DNA from: Rhizobium sp. RU20A
Lineage (GTDB): Bacteria > Pseudomonadota > Alphaproteobacteria > Rhizobiales > Rhizobiaceae
Length of the DNA: 64,000 bases
Assembly (NCBI RefSeq): GCF_900155885.1
Contig: NZ_FTMB01000003.1
Span: 269,775-333,774, forward strand
Direction: 5' to 3'
Shown here: positions 15,967 to 26,508 of the stretch, piece by piece
Numbering within the stretch: the first letter of the stretch is position 1
Layout of the letters: each line of letters begins with the position of its first letter
Program-made: the position numbers and the translations under genes
The notes under the pieces: model-generated
What the model saw: only the letters and a program-made list of their open reading frames with translations
What the model was told of the DNA's origin: nothing
Databases searched by the model: none

Positions 15967-16842
15967 ATGACCATCGTTCCCATCATCGAAGCCGAAATCA
16001 CGCCTGCCGGTGCCGACTACGAGGTCGTGCGCCGGGTGATCGAGCGGCTGACGGAGGATTACCGCACCCAGCCGCAGCTTGACGATCTCGCCACCGAGCT
16101 CGGTCTGTCTGCGACGCAACTGCAGAAGACCTTCACGCGCTGGGCAGGCCTGTCGCCCAAGGCTTTCCTGCAGGCGGTGACGCTGGATCATGCCAGACGG
16201 CTGATGCGTGACGAGAACCTGCCGCTGCTTGAAACGAGTTTCGAACTCGGCCTCTCGGGTCCGGGAAGACTGCACGATCTCTTCGTGACACACGAGGCCA
16301 TGTCGCCGGGCGAATGGAAAGCGCGCGGCGCGGGCCTCACGATCCGCTACGGCTTCCACGATTCCCCCTTCGGCATCGCCGTCGTCATGGCAACCGATCG
16401 CGGGCTCGCGGGGCTCGCCTTCGCCGATCAGGGCGGCGAGCAGGCAGCCTTCGAGGACATGGCGATCCGCTGGCCGAATGCGCGCTTCGTCGAGGATCAA
16501 CCCGCCACAGCCCCTTACGCCTCCCGCGTTTTCCACCCGGAACGCTGGCGGGCAGAGGAGCCGCTGCGCGTCGTCCTGATCGGTTCGGATTTCCAGGTCC
16601 GCGTCTGGCAGGCGCTGTTGAAAATCCCGTTCGGCAGGGCTGTCACCTATTCCGATATCGCCTGCGATATCGGCCAGCCCACGGCCTCCCGTGCGGTGGG
16701 TGCAGCCGTCGGCCGCAATCCCATCTCTTTCGTCGTCCCCTGCCACAGGGCGCTCGGAAAATCCGGCGCGCTGACAGGGTATCATTGGGGATTGACGCGC
16801 AAGCGGGCGATCTTGGGCTGGGAGACGGCGCAAGCTGGGTAG
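15967..16842 (+). CDS. Methylated-DNA-[protein]-cysteine S-methyltransferase with AraC-type DNA-binding domain (Ada-like)
   Basis: 291 residues. The N-terminal AraC-type helix-turn-helix region occupies about residues 25-118 (DDLATELGLSATQLQKTFTR). The alkyltransferase domain follows, with the O6-methylguanine site PCHR (Cys259) and the preceding SRAVGAAVGRNP. The N-terminal zinc and methylphosphotriester-sensing cysteine domain of E. coli Ada is absent. It can therefore repair O6-methylguanine but would not be activated by the classical Ada mechanism. It is monocistronic; a palindromic repeat lies downstream. Confidence 0.92.
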   Translation: MTIVPIIEAEITPAGADYEVVRRVIERLTEDYRTQPQLDDLATELGLSATQLQKTFTRWAGLSPKAFLQAVTLDHARRLMRDENLPLLETSFELGLSGPGRLHDLFVTHEAMSPGEWKARGAGLTIRYGFHDSPFGIAVVMATDRGLAGLAFADQGGEQAAFEDMAIRWPNARFVEDQPATAPYASRVFHPERWRAEEPLRVVLIGSDFQVRVWQALLKIPFGRAVTYSDIACDIGQPTASRAVGAAVGRNPISFVVPCHRALGKSGALTGYHWGLTRKRAILGWETAQAG

Positions 16843-16865
16843 GACTGCGTAGTGCTCGGAGCAAA

Positions 16866-17035
16866 TCCCCCTCACCCTGCACTCTCCACAAGGGGAGAGG
16901 AGAACAGTGCCCCAGGCATCGGCATCATGAAGGCCTGCGCTCACGGCGTGGGCTCTTCTCCCCTCGGGGAGAAGATGTCGGCGCGGCAGATGAGGGGCGC
17001 ACGACCACGAGTCGCCGCGCTTCCCCCTCACCTCA
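16866..17035. repeat. Rhizobial-type palindromic intergenic repeat (RIME-like)
   Basis: An element with two hairpins: CTCTCC/GGAGAG at 16882-16899 and CTTCTCCCC/GGGGAGAAG at 16955-16974. It is bounded by CCCCCTCACC on the left and a GATGAGGGG then CCCCCTCACC on the right. The phrasing GGGGAGAAGATG...CAGATGAGGGG is familiar from mosaic elements scattered between genes in Rhizobiaceae. It fills the gap between the convergent ada-like and gpmA genes. No other copy was noticed in the window. Confidence 0.6.
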
Positions 17036-17050
17036 ATCTATCGTCAGCGC

Positions 17051-17686
17051 TCAGTGCGCACCGGACATGTCGCCGAGAACGTCCTTGGACGCGACGGTGG
17101 AGTCGGCCTTCAGCTTGTAGACCATGGGAACGCCTGTCGCGAGGTTGACCGAGAGGATCTGTTCGCGGTCAAGGCGGTCGAGAACCATCAGCAGCGAGCG
17201 CAGCGAGTTGCCGTGGGCAGCAACGAGCACCTTCTGGCCGGCGAGAACGCGCGGCAGGATTTCCGTCATGTAATAGGGCCAGACGCGGGCGCCCGTATCC
17301 TTCAGGCTTTCGCCGCCCGGCGGCGGGACGTCGTAGGACCGGCGCCAGACATGCACCTGCTCCTCACCCCACTTGGCGCGCGCATCATCCTTGTTGAGGC
17401 CGGAGAGATCGCCGTAGTCGCGCTCGTTGAGGGCCTGGTTGCGGATCGTCTTGAGGCCGGACTGGCCGACGCCGTCGAGGATGATCTGGCACGTGCGCTG
17501 GGCGCGCTTCAGGTCGGAGGTGAAGGCGATGTCGAACTGGATGCCGTAATCGGCGAGCGCCTTGGCGCCGGCAGTGGCTTCGGTCACGCCCAGATCGGTC
17601 AGATCCGGGTCCCGCCAGCCGGTGAAGAGGTTCTTCAGGTTCCATTCACTCTGTCCGTGACGGACTAGGACAAGGGTTCCGCTCAT
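17051..17686 (-). CDS. gpmA: 2,3-bisphosphoglycerate-dependent phosphoglycerate mutase
   Basis: 211 residues of the histidine phosphatase superfamily. RHGQSEWN carries the phosphorylated His10, [11 protein letters not shown] contains the catalytic Glu, and [12 protein letters not shown] holds the second His. It interconverts 3- and 2-phosphoglycerate. At 211 residues it is shorter than the E. coli enzyme (about 250), as usual for alphaproteobacteria. It lies 48 bp downstream of dapB on the same strand, so it is probably the last gene of that operon. Confidence 0.95.
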   Translation of the reverse strand: MSGTLVLVRHGQSEWNLKNLFTGWRDPDLTDLGVTEATAGAKALADYGIQFDIAFTSDLKRAQRTCQIILDGVGQSGLKTIRNQALNERDYGDLSGLNKDDARAKWGEEQVHVWRRSYDVPPPGGESLKDTGARVWPYYMTEILPRVLAGQKVLVAAHGNSLRSLLMVLDRLDREQILSVNLATGVPMVYKLKADSTVASKDVLGDMSGAH

Positions 17687-17734
17687 GTCTGCTTCCTCTG
17701 GCTGTTGGGTCCGGTCTGAACAACCGGGATGGGG

Positions 17735-18553
17735 TCAGGCGAGCCCGAGCACGTCGAGCATCGAATAGAAACCGGGCTTTGCCCCCCGTGCCCACAGGGC
17801 TGCCGTGACGGCGCCGCGGGCGAAGATGGAACGGTCGGTGGCGCTGTGGGAGAGCGTCACAATCTCGCCCTCGCCGGCCAGGAGCACGGAGTGTTCGCCG
17901 ATGACCGAGCCGCCGCGTAGCGTCGCAAAGCCGATCGTGCCGGCCTCGCGCGGGCCGGTGTGTCCGTCGCGCACGCGCACCGAATGGTCGGCGAGCGCAA
18001 TGGCGCGTCCCTTCGCGGCGGCCTCGCCGAGCAAAAGGGCGGTGCCTGAGGGGGCATCGACCTTGTGGCGGTGATGCATCTCGACGATCTCGATATCCCA
18101 GGCGTCGGCGGGAAGGGCACGGGCGGCCTGCTGCGTGAGGACGCCGAGCAGATTGACGCCGAGGCTCATATTGCCGGATTTGACGATGCGCGCGTGCCGG
18201 GCGGCTGCTCTGAAGGCCGCCTCATGCTCGGCGCCGCAGCCGGTGGTGCCGATGACATGCACGATGCGGGCCTGGGCCGCGAGTTCGGAAAAGGCGACGG
18301 AGGCGGCCGGCGCAGTGAAGTCCAGCACGCCTTCGGCTTCGACGAAGGCTTCCAGCGGGCGATCGGTGATGGCAACGCCGTTTTCACCGAGCCCGGCAAG
18401 GATACCCGCATCCTTGCCGACGAAGGGCGAGCCTTCACGCTCGACGGCGGCATGCAGGGTCACGCCCGGCATGGCCGCAATGGTGCGGATCAGCGTCTGG
18501 CCCATGCGGCCGGCGGCGCCGACAACGACGAGCTTCATATCCGGTGCGGTCAT
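17735..18553 (-). CDS. dapB: 4-hydroxy-tetrahydrodipicolinate reductase
   Basis: 272 residues. N-terminal NAD(P)-binding [13 protein letters not shown] is followed by GTTGC, the catalytic region [20 protein letters not shown] (His and Lys of the active site), and [15 protein letters not shown]. It acts in lysine and diaminopimelate biosynthesis, supplying peptidoglycan. Its ATG overlaps the stop of the upstream ABC exporter gene by 4 bp (ATGA), so the two are translationally coupled. gpmA follows. Confidence 0.96.
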   Translation of the reverse strand: MTAPDMKLVVVGAAGRMGQTLIRTIAAMPGVTLHAAVEREGSPFVGKDAGILAGLGENGVAITDRPLEAFVEAEGVLDFTAPAASVAFSELAAQARIVHVIGTTGCGAEHEAAFRAAARHARIVKSGNMSLGVNLLGVLTQQAARALPADAWDIEIVEMHHRHKVDAPSGTALLLGEAAAKGRAIALADHSVRVRDGHTGPREAGTIGFATLRGGSVIGEHSVLLAGEGEIVTLSHSATDRSIFARGAVTAALWARGAKPGFYSMLDVLGLA

Positions 18554-20352
18554 GGCGTGATGCTTCCTTCGGACGGGAGATCGCCTGCAGCCGGCGACTG
18601 TCCCTGAAGATTGTTGAGGCGAGCGTAAAGACCGCCCGGCTGGCGCGCAAGCTCCTCATGCGTGCCTTCCTCGACCACGAGGCCATCGCGCATGACGACG
18701 ATCTTGTCCGCCTTGATGATGGTGGAGAGGCGATGGGCGATCACGATCACGGTGCGGCCCTTCATCGCCGCATCGAGCGCCTTCTGCACGGCGGCTTCGG
18801 ATTCGGTGTCGAGCGCCGAGGTGGCTTCGTCCAGCAGCAGGATCGGCGCGCGGCGCACAAGCGCGCGGGCGATCGAGAGGCGCTGGCGCTGACCGCCAGA
18901 GAGGGTCGAGCCATGTTCGCCGACGGGCGTATCATAGCCTTGGGGCTGGGCGAGGATGAAGTCGTGCGCAAATGCCAGCCGCGCTGCCTCCTCCACCTCC
19001 GCATCGCTCGCCTCGGGCCGGCCATAGCGGATGTTGTCGCGGATCGTGCCTTCAAACAGATAGGGTTGCTGTGAGACATAGGCGAGGCCGCGCCGCAACG
19101 AGTCCTTGGTGACCTCGGTAATATCCTGCCCGTCGATCAGGATTTCCCCGCCCATGGGATCGTAAAAACGTGGGATGAGGCTGATGACGGTGGACTTGCC
19201 GGCGCCGGAAGGCCCGACCAGCGCCGTCGTCTTGCCCCCCTCGGCGACGAAGCTGACCCCGCGCAGAACCTGCTCGCTGTTGGCATAGGAGAAGGTAACG
19301 TTGCGGAACTCGACCTCGGCGGTCGTCAGTTCCAGTGCCTTGGCGTCCGTCCGGTCGCGATGCAGCGGCTCGGTGTCAAGGATTTCGTATATCATCCGCG
19401 CGTTGACGACGGCGCGTTCCAGCTGAACCTGAAGGCGGGCGAGACGCCGGGCCGGATCATAGGCCATCAGCAGTGCGGTGACGAAGGCGAAGAAGGCACC
19501 CGGCTGCACGCCGGCATAGATGGACCGGAATGCCGCATAGGCGAGCACGCTGGAGATGGCGAGGCCCGCAAAGGTTTCCGTCATCGGCGCGGTGCGTTCG
19601 CTGAGGCGAGCGATGCGATTGGCGCGGTTTTCGGCGTAGTCGATGATACTCGTCACCTTGCGCCGCAACTCTTCTTCCATCGTGAAGGCCTTGACGATGG
19701 TGATGCCCTGGATGGTTTCCTGCATGGCGCCCAGCACGCGGCTGTTGATTTCCACCGCTTCGCGTGTGGCGGAGCGCAGGCGGCGCGAAACATAGCGCAG
19801 GCCGATGATCAACGGCGGGGCAATGACGAAGACGATGATCGTCAGGAGCCAGTCCTTGCTGATCATCACGCCGATCAGGGCCACAAGCGTCAGGAGGTCG
19901 CGGGCAATCGAGGTGACCGTCAGGTTCAGCACATCGCGGATGCCGGTGACGTTCTGGCTGATCTGGGCGGCGAGTTGCGCCGAGCGAGTGCTGTTGTAAT
20001 AGCCGACATTCAGGGCCATCAGATGGGTGTAGAGACGGCTCTGGTAGCGGGCGACGATATTGTTGCCGATCTTTGAGAGCTGGACCGTCTGGGCATAGGT
20101 CGCAAAGCCGCGGACGACGAAGGCAATGAAGATGCCGCCGCAGATTAGCAGCACCATGTCGGCGCGCTTATTGGCGAAAGCTTCGTTGACGACGGATTCC
20201 ATGATCCAGGCGGTAAAGGCCGTAGAAGCCGCGATGATGATCAGGGCGGCAATGGCAAACGCATAGCCGCGCAGATGGTCCCGTGCGTTTTCCGCGATGA
20301 CACGCTTGAGAACGCTGGTCACCGTATCGGTGTCGAGGTGCTTCTGCTGCAT
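18550..20352 (-). CDS. MsbA-type ABC exporter (fused membrane and ATPase domains)
   Basis: 600 residues: six transmembrane helices (about residues 30-320) followed by one ATPase domain. Visible motifs are Walker [11 protein letters not shown]-loop [10 protein letters not shown], signature LSGGQRQRL, Walker [13 protein letters not shown] and H-loop IAHRLST. It is a half-transporter that would work as a homodimer, resembling lipid or multidrug exporters. ATG 20352 is chosen as the family-typical N-terminus; the frame runs further upstream without support. It overlaps dapB by 4 bp. Confidence 0.9.
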   Translation of the reverse strand: MQQKHLDTDTVTSVLKRVIAENARDHLRGYAFAIAALIIIAASTAFTAWIMESVVNEAFANKRADMVLLICGGIFIAFVVRGFATYAQTVQLSKIGNNIVARYQSRLYTHLMALNVGYYNSTRSAQLAAQISQNVTGIRDVLNLTVTSIARDLLTLVALIGVMISKDWLLTIIVFVIAPPLIIGLRYVSRRLRSATREAVEINSRVLGAMQETIQGITIVKAFTMEEELRRKVTSIIDYAENRANRIARLSERTAPMTETFAGLAISSVLAYAAFRSIYAGVQPGAFFAFVTALLMAYDPARRLARLQVQLERAVVNARMIYEILDTEPLHRDRTDAKALELTTAEVEFRNVTFSYANSEQVLRGVSFVAEGGKTTALVGPSGAGKSTVISLIPRFYDPMGGEILIDGQDITEVTKDSLRRGLAYVSQQPYLFEGTIRDNIRYGRPEASDAEVEEAARLAFAHDFILAQPQGYDTPVGEHGSTLSGGQRQRLSIARALVRRAPILLLDEATSALDTESEAAVQKALDAAMKGRTVIVIAHRLSTIIKADKIVVMRDGLVVEEGTHEELARQPGGLYARLNNLQGQSPAAGDLPSEGSITP

Positions 20353-20470
20353 TCTTCCGGTGGCTTTCAACAAATGGCCTTCGGTACGGGCAAAACGACC
20401 CGAATTCGACCCTTGCCGCTCTATAGGCGCTGGTTTTGAGCTTGGCGAGTCCTTAGCGCCACCGGGTGGA

Positions 20471-21490
20471 TCAACTTCTCCAGAAGCGTCCCTCAGTTGC
20501 AACACCGAAATGCTGCGGGGCGCGGGCAAAGGCCGCAAGGCCCGCGAGCGCGGCCATGGGATGGGTGACGACGAAGGTCGGAATGGTGGCCAAGAGCGCC
20601 GAATGCGGCGCCTTGTCCTCGAAGGCCTTGCGGAATTCCGGCCGCTTGAGGGCCGGCAGGATCTTCACCGAGATGCCGCCGGCAAGGAAGACGCCGCCAC
20701 GCGCCATGAAGATCATCGCCATGTCGCCTGCAAGGCGCCCGAGATAGGTGGCGAAGAGGGACACCGTCTCCACCGCCTGCGGGTCCTTGCCAGCAAGAGC
20801 CGCCGAGGTGACGTCGGCCGGAGTCTCCAGCGCTGCCTCCTTGCGGCCTGCAGCGCAGATGGCATTGTAGATATGCATGATACCGCGCCCGCACAGCAGC
20901 TGCTCGCCGGAGACGCGCCCGTCCAGCCGTTCGATATAGGGCCAGATTTCGTAGTCCCTTTCCGAGCGCGGGCCGATATCCACATGGCCGCCTTCGCCGG
21001 GCACGGGGAACCAGGTGTGCTGGGCGTGCAGAAGGCCGGCGACGCCAAGACCGGTGCCCGGACCGAGCACGACGCGCGAGGCGGCCGGACGGATGGCGCC
21101 GGGACCGATCTGCTCGCGGTCTTCTGCCGAGAGCGAGGCGACGGCAAGGGCCTGCGCCTCGAAATCGTTGATGACCACCACGCTTTCAAAGCCGAGCTCG
21201 CCGATCAGCGACTTGGGGCGAATGACCCAGCCGGCATTGGTCAGCGGAATTTCATCGCCCTGGATGGGTCCGGCAACGGCAAGGATGGCCGTGCGAGGCT
21301 GCACAGAAGTCTTGTCGAGCACCGTTTCCTGGATCGCCGCATCGATCGAGGGGAAATCCGCCGTCTGGACGACGGGAAATTCCCGTCGCTCGGCAAAGGC
21401 GTCCGTCAACAATGCGAAGCGGGCATTGGTGCCGCCGATGTCGCCGATCAGGACCGGAAAGGACAGGGTGCTGGAAAGCTCGTGGACCAT
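20471..21490 (-). CDS. glk: Glucokinase
   Basis: 339 residues of the bacterial glucokinase (ROK-independent, E. coli Glk) type. Phosphate-binding [14 protein letters not shown] starts the protein, FEAQALA follows, then the glucose-binding NDF and GEGGHVDI motifs and [10 protein letters not shown]. It phosphorylates glucose in the cytosol. ATG 21490 is the family-typical start though its ribosome site is weak; the frame runs 45 codons further upstream. It lies 112 bp downstream of mgsA and 118 bp upstream of the ABC exporter, all leftward. Confidence 0.95.
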   Translation of the reverse strand: MVHELSSTLSFPVLIGDIGGTNARFALLTDAFAERREFPVVQTADFPSIDAAIQETVLDKTSVQPRTAILAVAGPIQGDEIPLTNAGWVIRPKSLIGELGFESVVVINDFEAQALAVASLSAEDREQIGPGAIRPAASRVVLGPGTGLGVAGLLHAQHTWFPVPGEGGHVDIGPRSERDYEIWPYIERLDGRVSGEQLLCGRGIMHIYNAICAAGRKEAALETPADVTSAALAGKDPQAVETVSLFATYLGRLAGDMAMIFMARGGVFLAGGISVKILPALKRPEFRKAFEDKAPHSALLATIPTFVVTHPMAALAGLAAFARAPQHFGVATEGRFWRS

Positions 21491-21602
21491 TGCGGATCTT
21501 TCTGGAACCGGCGGCCTGGCGGGAGGATGGCGCGCCGACGTTGGACATAAAGCTATGGCTGCGCCGGCGGGTTCAGGCGCCAGATCGAGCGTCTGATGAC
21601 GG

Positions 21603-21986
21603 TTATAATGCGCGCTGGAAAGCAATCAACTCTTCGGCCGTCGCCTGATTGAGCGCCATCGGAATGTCATAGACGATCGCAAGCCGCATCAGCGCCTTGA
21701 CATCCACGTCATGCGGCATGGCGGTCAGTGGATCGACGAAGAAGATGAGGATATCGATCTCGCCCGTCGCGATCAGGGCACCGATCTGCTGGTCGCCGCC
21801 AAGCGGCCCGCTTTTGAGCCGCGTCACGTCAAGCGTCGGGCACATGTCGAGCACGCGGCCGCCGGTGGTGCCGGTCGCAACGATCTTCATGCCCGAGAGT
21901 ACCGACTCATGGGCCTTGGCGAAGGCCGCCATGTCGTCCTTCTTCAGATCATGGGCAATCAGGGCCACGCATTTCGGCCGGGTCAT
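21603..21986 (-). CDS. mgsA: Methylglyoxal synthase
   Basis: 127 residues. It has IALIAHD-like AHDLKKDDM, phosphate-binding ATGTTGG, and catalytic Asp regions [13 protein letters not shown] and [18 protein letters not shown]. It turns dihydroxyacetone phosphate into methylglyoxal, relieving phosphate shortage or sugar-phosphate excess. The GTG-ATG pair at 21989/21986 gives two start options; GGAG spacing favours the ATG. Placement just upstream of glk on the same strand suggests joint control of hexose entry and the bypass. Confidence 0.95.
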   Translation of the reverse strand: MTRPKCVALIAHDLKKDDMAAFAKAHESVLSGMKIVATGTTGGRVLDMCPTLDVTRLKSGPLGGDQQIGALIATGEIDILIFFVDPLTAMPHDVDVKALMRLAIVYDIPMALNQATAEELIAFQRAL

Positions 21987-22081
21987 CACGCTTCTCCGCT
22001 CCGGTGACAGGCGATCTCAGCTCGACTTTTCAATCGATTTGAAACCGCTTTAACCCAGCGCGCGGAAAATGGGAAGCCGTC

Positions 22082-23146
22082 TCACTGCAGGCCGGGGCGC
22101 GGAACGGGCACGGGGATTGGGGAGGGTCCATCCCCCTCAGTGGCGCGGATCACGGCTTCAACGCCATCGGCAGCCGGGGCAGGTGCGGTAAAGGCCGTGC
22201 GCATCGTCGATTCCGCCTCGGACGCCGGCGCACCCGCCAGCACGGCACGGCAGGCCTTGGGCAGATCATCCAGGGTGGTCTGGCGCGGCTTCACCGGCGT
22301 CTGGTTCTTAGGCTTGTTGGGCTTGGCCCAGGGCTCGTCGGTGAACCACCAGGCGAGCGACTTGTCGCAGCCATCCCCGGCCGTCACCGGCTCCTGCTTG
22401 CGGCAATTGGGGGAATCGGCCGGGCAGGAAATGCGGATATGGAAGTGGTAGTCATGGCCGTAGATCGGGCGCACCTTGCCCATGAAGGTGCGGTCGCCCG
22501 TCCAGGTGTCGCAAAGCTTCTTCTTGATGGCAGGATTGACGAAGATGCGTTCGACCTGCGGATAGCTCGCCGCCAGCATGATCAATTTGGCCTGGTTGCC
22601 GTTCCAGACATTGTCGTTGATGGTCAGGAATTTCTTCGTGTCCAGCATGGAGGTCGCCGAGATGCTTTCGCGCTCGCCGGCCGTCAGCGTGCGCTGCGGC
22701 ATGGGCGTCAGCCAGATATCGGCATCGAGCCCGATCTGGTGCGAGGCATGGCCCGACAGCATCGGTCCGCCGCGCGGCTGCGAGATATCGCCGAGCAGGA
22801 GACCCGGCCAATTGGCCTTGGTCACGGCATCGCGCGACAATTGCTCGATGAGCGAGATCATCTGCGGGTGGCCCCAGCGGCGATTGCGCGACAGGCGCAT
22901 GGCCTGCCAGTTCGGCCCATCCGTCGGAATGGCGACGGCACCGGCGATGCAGCCCTTGGAATAAAAGCCGAAGGATGTCGGATTGGCGCGCACCGGGAGC
23001 TTCATCGAACCGAAGAGCTCCTTGGCCGGCGTCTGTTCGGCGGCACGGGCCGTGCCAGTGACCGGCTCCAGAAGGCCGACCAGCGTCAGGGCCGAGAAGA
23101 GCAGAGCGCCTGCGCGCGAGCCCCAGAGTTTGCATGTCTTCGTCAT
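22082..23146 (-). CDS. mepA: Penicillin-insensitive murein endopeptidase
   Basis: 354 residues. A signal peptide (about 35 residues, ending TARAA) precedes the M74 LAS-type metallopeptidase domain. Zinc-site residues are visible in SGHASHQIGLDADIW and in YGHDYHFHIRI. Several cysteines (KGCIAG, KKLCDTW, ISCPADSPNC) fit the disulfides of E. coli MepA. It cleaves D-Ala-DAP cross-links in the periplasm. The last 60 residues are a low-complexity Pro/Ala tail. ATG 23146 follows GAGGAC. It is divergent from yejA. Confidence 0.94.
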   Translation of the reverse strand: MTKTCKLWGSRAGALLFSALTLVGLLEPVTGTARAAEQTPAKELFGSMKLPVRANPTSFGFYSKGCIAGAVAIPTDGPNWQAMRLSRNRRWGHPQMISLIEQLSRDAVTKANWPGLLLGDISQPRGGPMLSGHASHQIGLDADIWLTPMPQRTLTAGERESISATSMLDTKKFLTINDNVWNGNQAKLIMLAASYPQVERIFVNPAIKKKLCDTWTGDRTFMGKVRPIYGHDYHFHIRISCPADSPNCRKQEPVTAGDGCDKSLAWWFTDEPWAKPNKPKNQTPVKPRQTTLDDLPKACRAVLAGAPASEAESTMRTAFTAPAPAADGVEAVIRATEGDGPSPIPVPVPRPGLQ

Positions 23147-23378
23147 GTCGTCCTCGTGCGCCGCCAGCGGCCAGTGCCATGGTGAGCGTGGCGCGTCTTT
23201 CTGCGCAACAGCGTAGACAAGACGCGTTGCGCCGGGCTTGAGCCACAGCCGATCACCGAAAATTTGGCCTGTTTTGCGGCGGCGGCGCTGGCGGAGGTCA
23301 TGAATTCGCCTAGACTGGCGGTCTTTGCTGCGCGACTGCGCCCCGTCACGCTCCGCCCAACCGAAAGGATCCGTCCTG

Positions 23379-25256
23379 ATGCTCAAAGCCCGCCTGCGGC
23401 CCCTTGCCAGCCTTGTGCTCTGTCTCTCGCTTGCGGCACCTGCCTTTTCAGCCGAGACGGAACCGGACTGGAAGATCGGCACGGCCACGGTCGGCGAGCC
23501 GAAGTATCAGGAAGGCTTCCAGCGATTTGATTACGTCAAGCCGGATGCACCGAAGGGCGGAACGCTGAGGCTGACGGGGCTCGGTACCTTCGACACCTAC
23601 AATCCCCTCGTCGCGCGCGGCGAAATTGCTGCCGGTATCGGAACGCCGATTGCGTTCGGCGCCGCCGGCGGCGCCACCTTCGTTTATGAAACGCTGATGA
23701 AGCGGTCCATGGACGAGATTTCCTCGACCTATGGCCTTCTCGCCGAAGCCATTGCCTATCCGGCAGACTATGGCTGGGTCAAATTCCGGCTTCGACCGGA
23801 AGCCCGGTGGGCGGATGGGCAGCCCGTGACCCCTGACGATGTCATCTTCAGTTTCGAGTCCGCCAAAGCGAACGATCCGAAGATCGCGCTTTACTACCAG
23901 CACGTGGAAAAGGCTGAGAAAACGGGCGAGCGCGAGATCACCTTTACCTTCAACGAGACGGGCAATCGCGAACTTCCGCAGATTGTCGGCGACCTCACCA
24001 TCGTCCCGAAACACTGGTGGACCGCCAAGGACGCCAAGGGAAATGCACGCGATATTTCCAAGACCTCGCTCGAACTGCCGATGGGATCGGGACCCTATCA
24101 GCTCGCGGCGGCCTCACCCGGGGCGACACTGCGCTACGAGCGGCGCGATGATTATTGGGGCAAGGATTTGCCCGTCAACATCGGCCAGAACAACCTCGAG
24201 ACGATTACGGTCACCTACTTTGCCGATCTCGACGTTGCGTTCGAGGCCTTTCGCTCCGGAAACGCGGACTTCTGGTGGGATAATTCCGCCAAGCGCTGGG
24301 CGACATCCTACGACTTCCCGGCCATGAACGACGGGCGATTGAAGCGCGAAGTGCTGGACAATGACTACCGCGACAGTGGCGTTCTGGTCGGCTTCATTCC
24401 CAATCTGCGCCGCGAGAAGTTTCAGGACGAGCGGGTGCGCGAGGCGCTGAACTATGCCTTCGACTTCGAGGAGCTGAAGCGGACGATCTTCTACAATCAG
24501 TATGACCGGATCGACAGCTACTTCTTCGGCTCCGAACTCGCCTCCAAGGGCCTGCCGGAAGGCAAGGAGAAGGAGGTACTGGAGAGCATCAAGGATCAGG
24601 TGCCGCCGGAGGTCTTCACAACGCCCTATCAGAACCCCGTTGGCGGAACGCCGCAGGCGCAGCGCGACAATCTGCGCAAGGCCATCGCGCTCTTCAGGGA
24701 GGCCGGATACGAACTGAAGAACAACCGCATGGTCAATGCCAAGACGGGTGAGCCCTTCACCTTCGAGATCCTGCTGGACGGCCCGACCATCGAACGCGTG
24801 GCGCTACCCTGGTCGCAGAACCTGAGGAAGATCGGCGTCGAGGCCCGCATCCGCACCGTCGATTCCTCGCAATTCACCAATCGCTGGCGCTCGCGCGACT
24901 TTGACGTCCTGTACAGCGGCTGGGCGCAGTCGCTGAACCCCGGCAACGAACAGACCGAATATTGGGGCTCGGCCTCGGCCAAGCGCGAAGGCTCGCAAAA
25001 CTATGCCGGCATTTCCGACCCCGGCATCGATGCGCTGATCCGCAAGATCATCTTTGCGAAGGACCGCGATGACCTCATTGCGGCGACCAAGGCGCTGGAC
25101 CGGGTCTTGCTTGCCCATCACTACGTCATTCCGAGCTATACCAGTCGCTCCTCGCGCATCGCCTACACCTCGACCTTGCGCTATCCGACACCGCTGCCGG
25201 AATATTCGACAGGTTTTCCGAGCATCTGGTGGGTCGATCCGGCCCCCACCCCCTGA
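23379..25256 (+). CDS. yejA: Peptide ABC transporter substrate-binding protein YejA
   Basis: 625 residues: signal peptide (cleavage after FSA), then an SBP family 5 fold with FDYVKPDAPKGGTLRL, the beginning typical of YejA-like proteins. ATG 23379 is chosen because AAAGGA lies nine bases before it; the frame opens at 23325. It heads yejA-B-E-F. In other bacteria YejABEF imports microcin C-like peptides, and in Sinorhizobium and Brucella it affects tolerance of antimicrobial peptides (family knowledge). The gap of 163 bases to yejB contains no supported gene. Confidence 0.93.
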   Translation: MLKARLRPLASLVLCLSLAAPAFSAETEPDWKIGTATVGEPKYQEGFQRFDYVKPDAPKGGTLRLTGLGTFDTYNPLVARGEIAAGIGTPIAFGAAGGATFVYETLMKRSMDEISSTYGLLAEAIAYPADYGWVKFRLRPEARWADGQPVTPDDVIFSFESAKANDPKIALYYQHVEKAEKTGEREITFTFNETGNRELPQIVGDLTIVPKHWWTAKDAKGNARDISKTSLELPMGSGPYQLAAASPGATLRYERRDDYWGKDLPVNIGQNNLETITVTYFADLDVAFEAFRSGNADFWWDNSAKRWATSYDFPAMNDGRLKREVLDNDYRDSGVLVGFIPNLRREKFQDERVREALNYAFDFEELKRTIFYNQYDRIDSYFFGSELASKGLPEGKEKEVLESIKDQVPPEVFTTPYQNPVGGTPQAQRDNLRKAIALFREAGYELKNNRMVNAKTGEPFTFEILLDGPTIERVALPWSQNLRKIGVEARIRTVDSSQFTNRWRSRDFDVLYSGWAQSLNPGNEQTEYWGSASAKREGSQNYAGISDPGIDALIRKIIFAKDRDDLIAATKALDRVLLAHHYVIPSYTSRSSRIAYTSTLRYPTPLPEYSTGFPSIWWVDPAPTP

Positions 25257-25419
25257 GCGTCTTTCGCGCGACAATGGAAAAACGCGCCATCAAAGGCTAT
25301 TCATGACGAATCAACGAAGTCCGCCGCGTCGTCGGCGGACCCGAAAGAACGGGGAACGGATCGGCGTGACATTCTCGACGGGGACGGCCGGGGCAGGACT
25401 GCCCGGAGGCGGGCGCTAG

Positions 25420-26508
25420 ATGGCAGCCTATATCCTCAGACGCCTGCTTTTGATGATCCCGACGCTGATCGGCATCATGGCGATATCCTTCATCATCGTG
25501 CAATTCGCGCCGGGCGGTCCGGTCGAGCAAGTGATTTCCGATCTCTCGGGCCAGAGTTCCGGCGACCGGCTTTCCGGCACCGGCAATGATATCGGCTTCG
25601 ACAGCGGGGCGGGCGAGGAATCCGGTAAATATCGCGGCGCGCAGGGCCTCGATCCCGAATTCATCAAGCGGCTCGAGCAGCAGTTCGGTTTCGACAAGCC
25701 GCCGCTGGAGCGCTTCGGCAAGATGATGTGGGATTATGCCCGCTTCGATTTCGGCGAGAGCTTCTTCCGCAATGCCTCGGTGGTAGACCTGATCCTCGAG
25801 AAGATGCCGGTGTCCATCTCGCTTGGCGTGTGGATCCTCATTCTCTCCTATGCCATCTCCATTCCCCTCGGCATCAAGAAGGCGGTGTCCGACGGCTCGA
25901 CTTTCGACGTGTGGACCTCCGGCATCATCATCGTCGGCTATGCGGTTCCGGGTTTCCTCTTTGGCATCCTGTTGATCGTCGTTTTTGCCGGCGGGTCCTT
26001 CTTCGACTGGTTTCCGCTTCGCGGCCTCGTCTCGGACAATTTCAGCCAGCTGACCTGGTGGCAGAAGATCCTCGACTATTTCTGGCATATGACGCTGCCG
26101 CTGATCACGCTGCTGCTGTCGGCCTTTGCCACAACGACACTTTTGACGAAGAATTCCTTCATCGACGAGATCAAGAAGCAATATGTGGTCACGGCCCGCG
26201 CTAAAGGCCTTGGCGAACGGCAGGTGCTCTATGGGCATGTGTTCCGCAATGCCATGCTGATCATCATCGCCGGCTTTCCCGGCGCCTTTATCTCGGCGTT
26301 CTTTACCGGGTCGCTGCTGGTCGAATATATCTTCTCGCTCGATGGCCTCGGGCGGCTTGGGTATGACGCGGTCGTCAAGCGTGATTATCCGGTCGTTTTC
26401 GGCACGCTCTACATCTTCTCGCTGATGGGCCTCGTCGTGGGGCTTCTCTCGGACCTCGTCTATACCTGGGTCGATCCGCGCATCGATTTCGAGCGGAGGG
26501 ATGTCTGA
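25420..26508 (+). CDS. yejB: Peptide ABC transporter permease YejB
   Basis: 362 residues with six transmembrane helices of the DppB type. The N-terminal [17 protein letters not shown] segment is followed by a roughly 80-residue periplasmic insert, and the EAA loop reads [20 protein letters not shown]. It forms the channel with YejE. A GGAGG about 11 bases before ATG 25420 serves as ribosome site. Its stop TGA shares its last base with the ATG of yejE, so translation is coupled. Confidence 0.95.
   Translation: MAAYILRRLLLMIPTLIGIMAISFIIVQFAPGGPVEQVISDLSGQSSGDRLSGTGNDIGFDSGAGEESGKYRGAQGLDPEFIKRLEQQFGFDKPPLERFGKMMWDYARFDFGESFFRNASVVDLILEKMPVSISLGVWILILSYAISIPLGIKKAVSDGSTFDVWTSGIIIVGYAVPGFLFGILLIVVFAGGSFFDWFPLRGLVSDNFSQLTWWQKILDYFWHMTLPLITLLLSAFATTTLLTKNSFIDEIKKQYVVTARAKGLGERQVLYGHVFRNAMLIIIAGFPGAFISAFFTGSLLVEYIFSLDGLGRLGYDAVVKRDYPVVFGTLYIFSLMGLVVGLLSDLVYTWVDPRIDFERRDV

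Noticed and set aside
25302..25419. A 38-codon frame ending immediately before yejB
   Set aside because: It is Arg- and Gly-rich, has no hydrophobic or conserved segment and a poor ribosome site; it is more likely untranslated operon spacer, although a leader peptide cannot be fully excluded.
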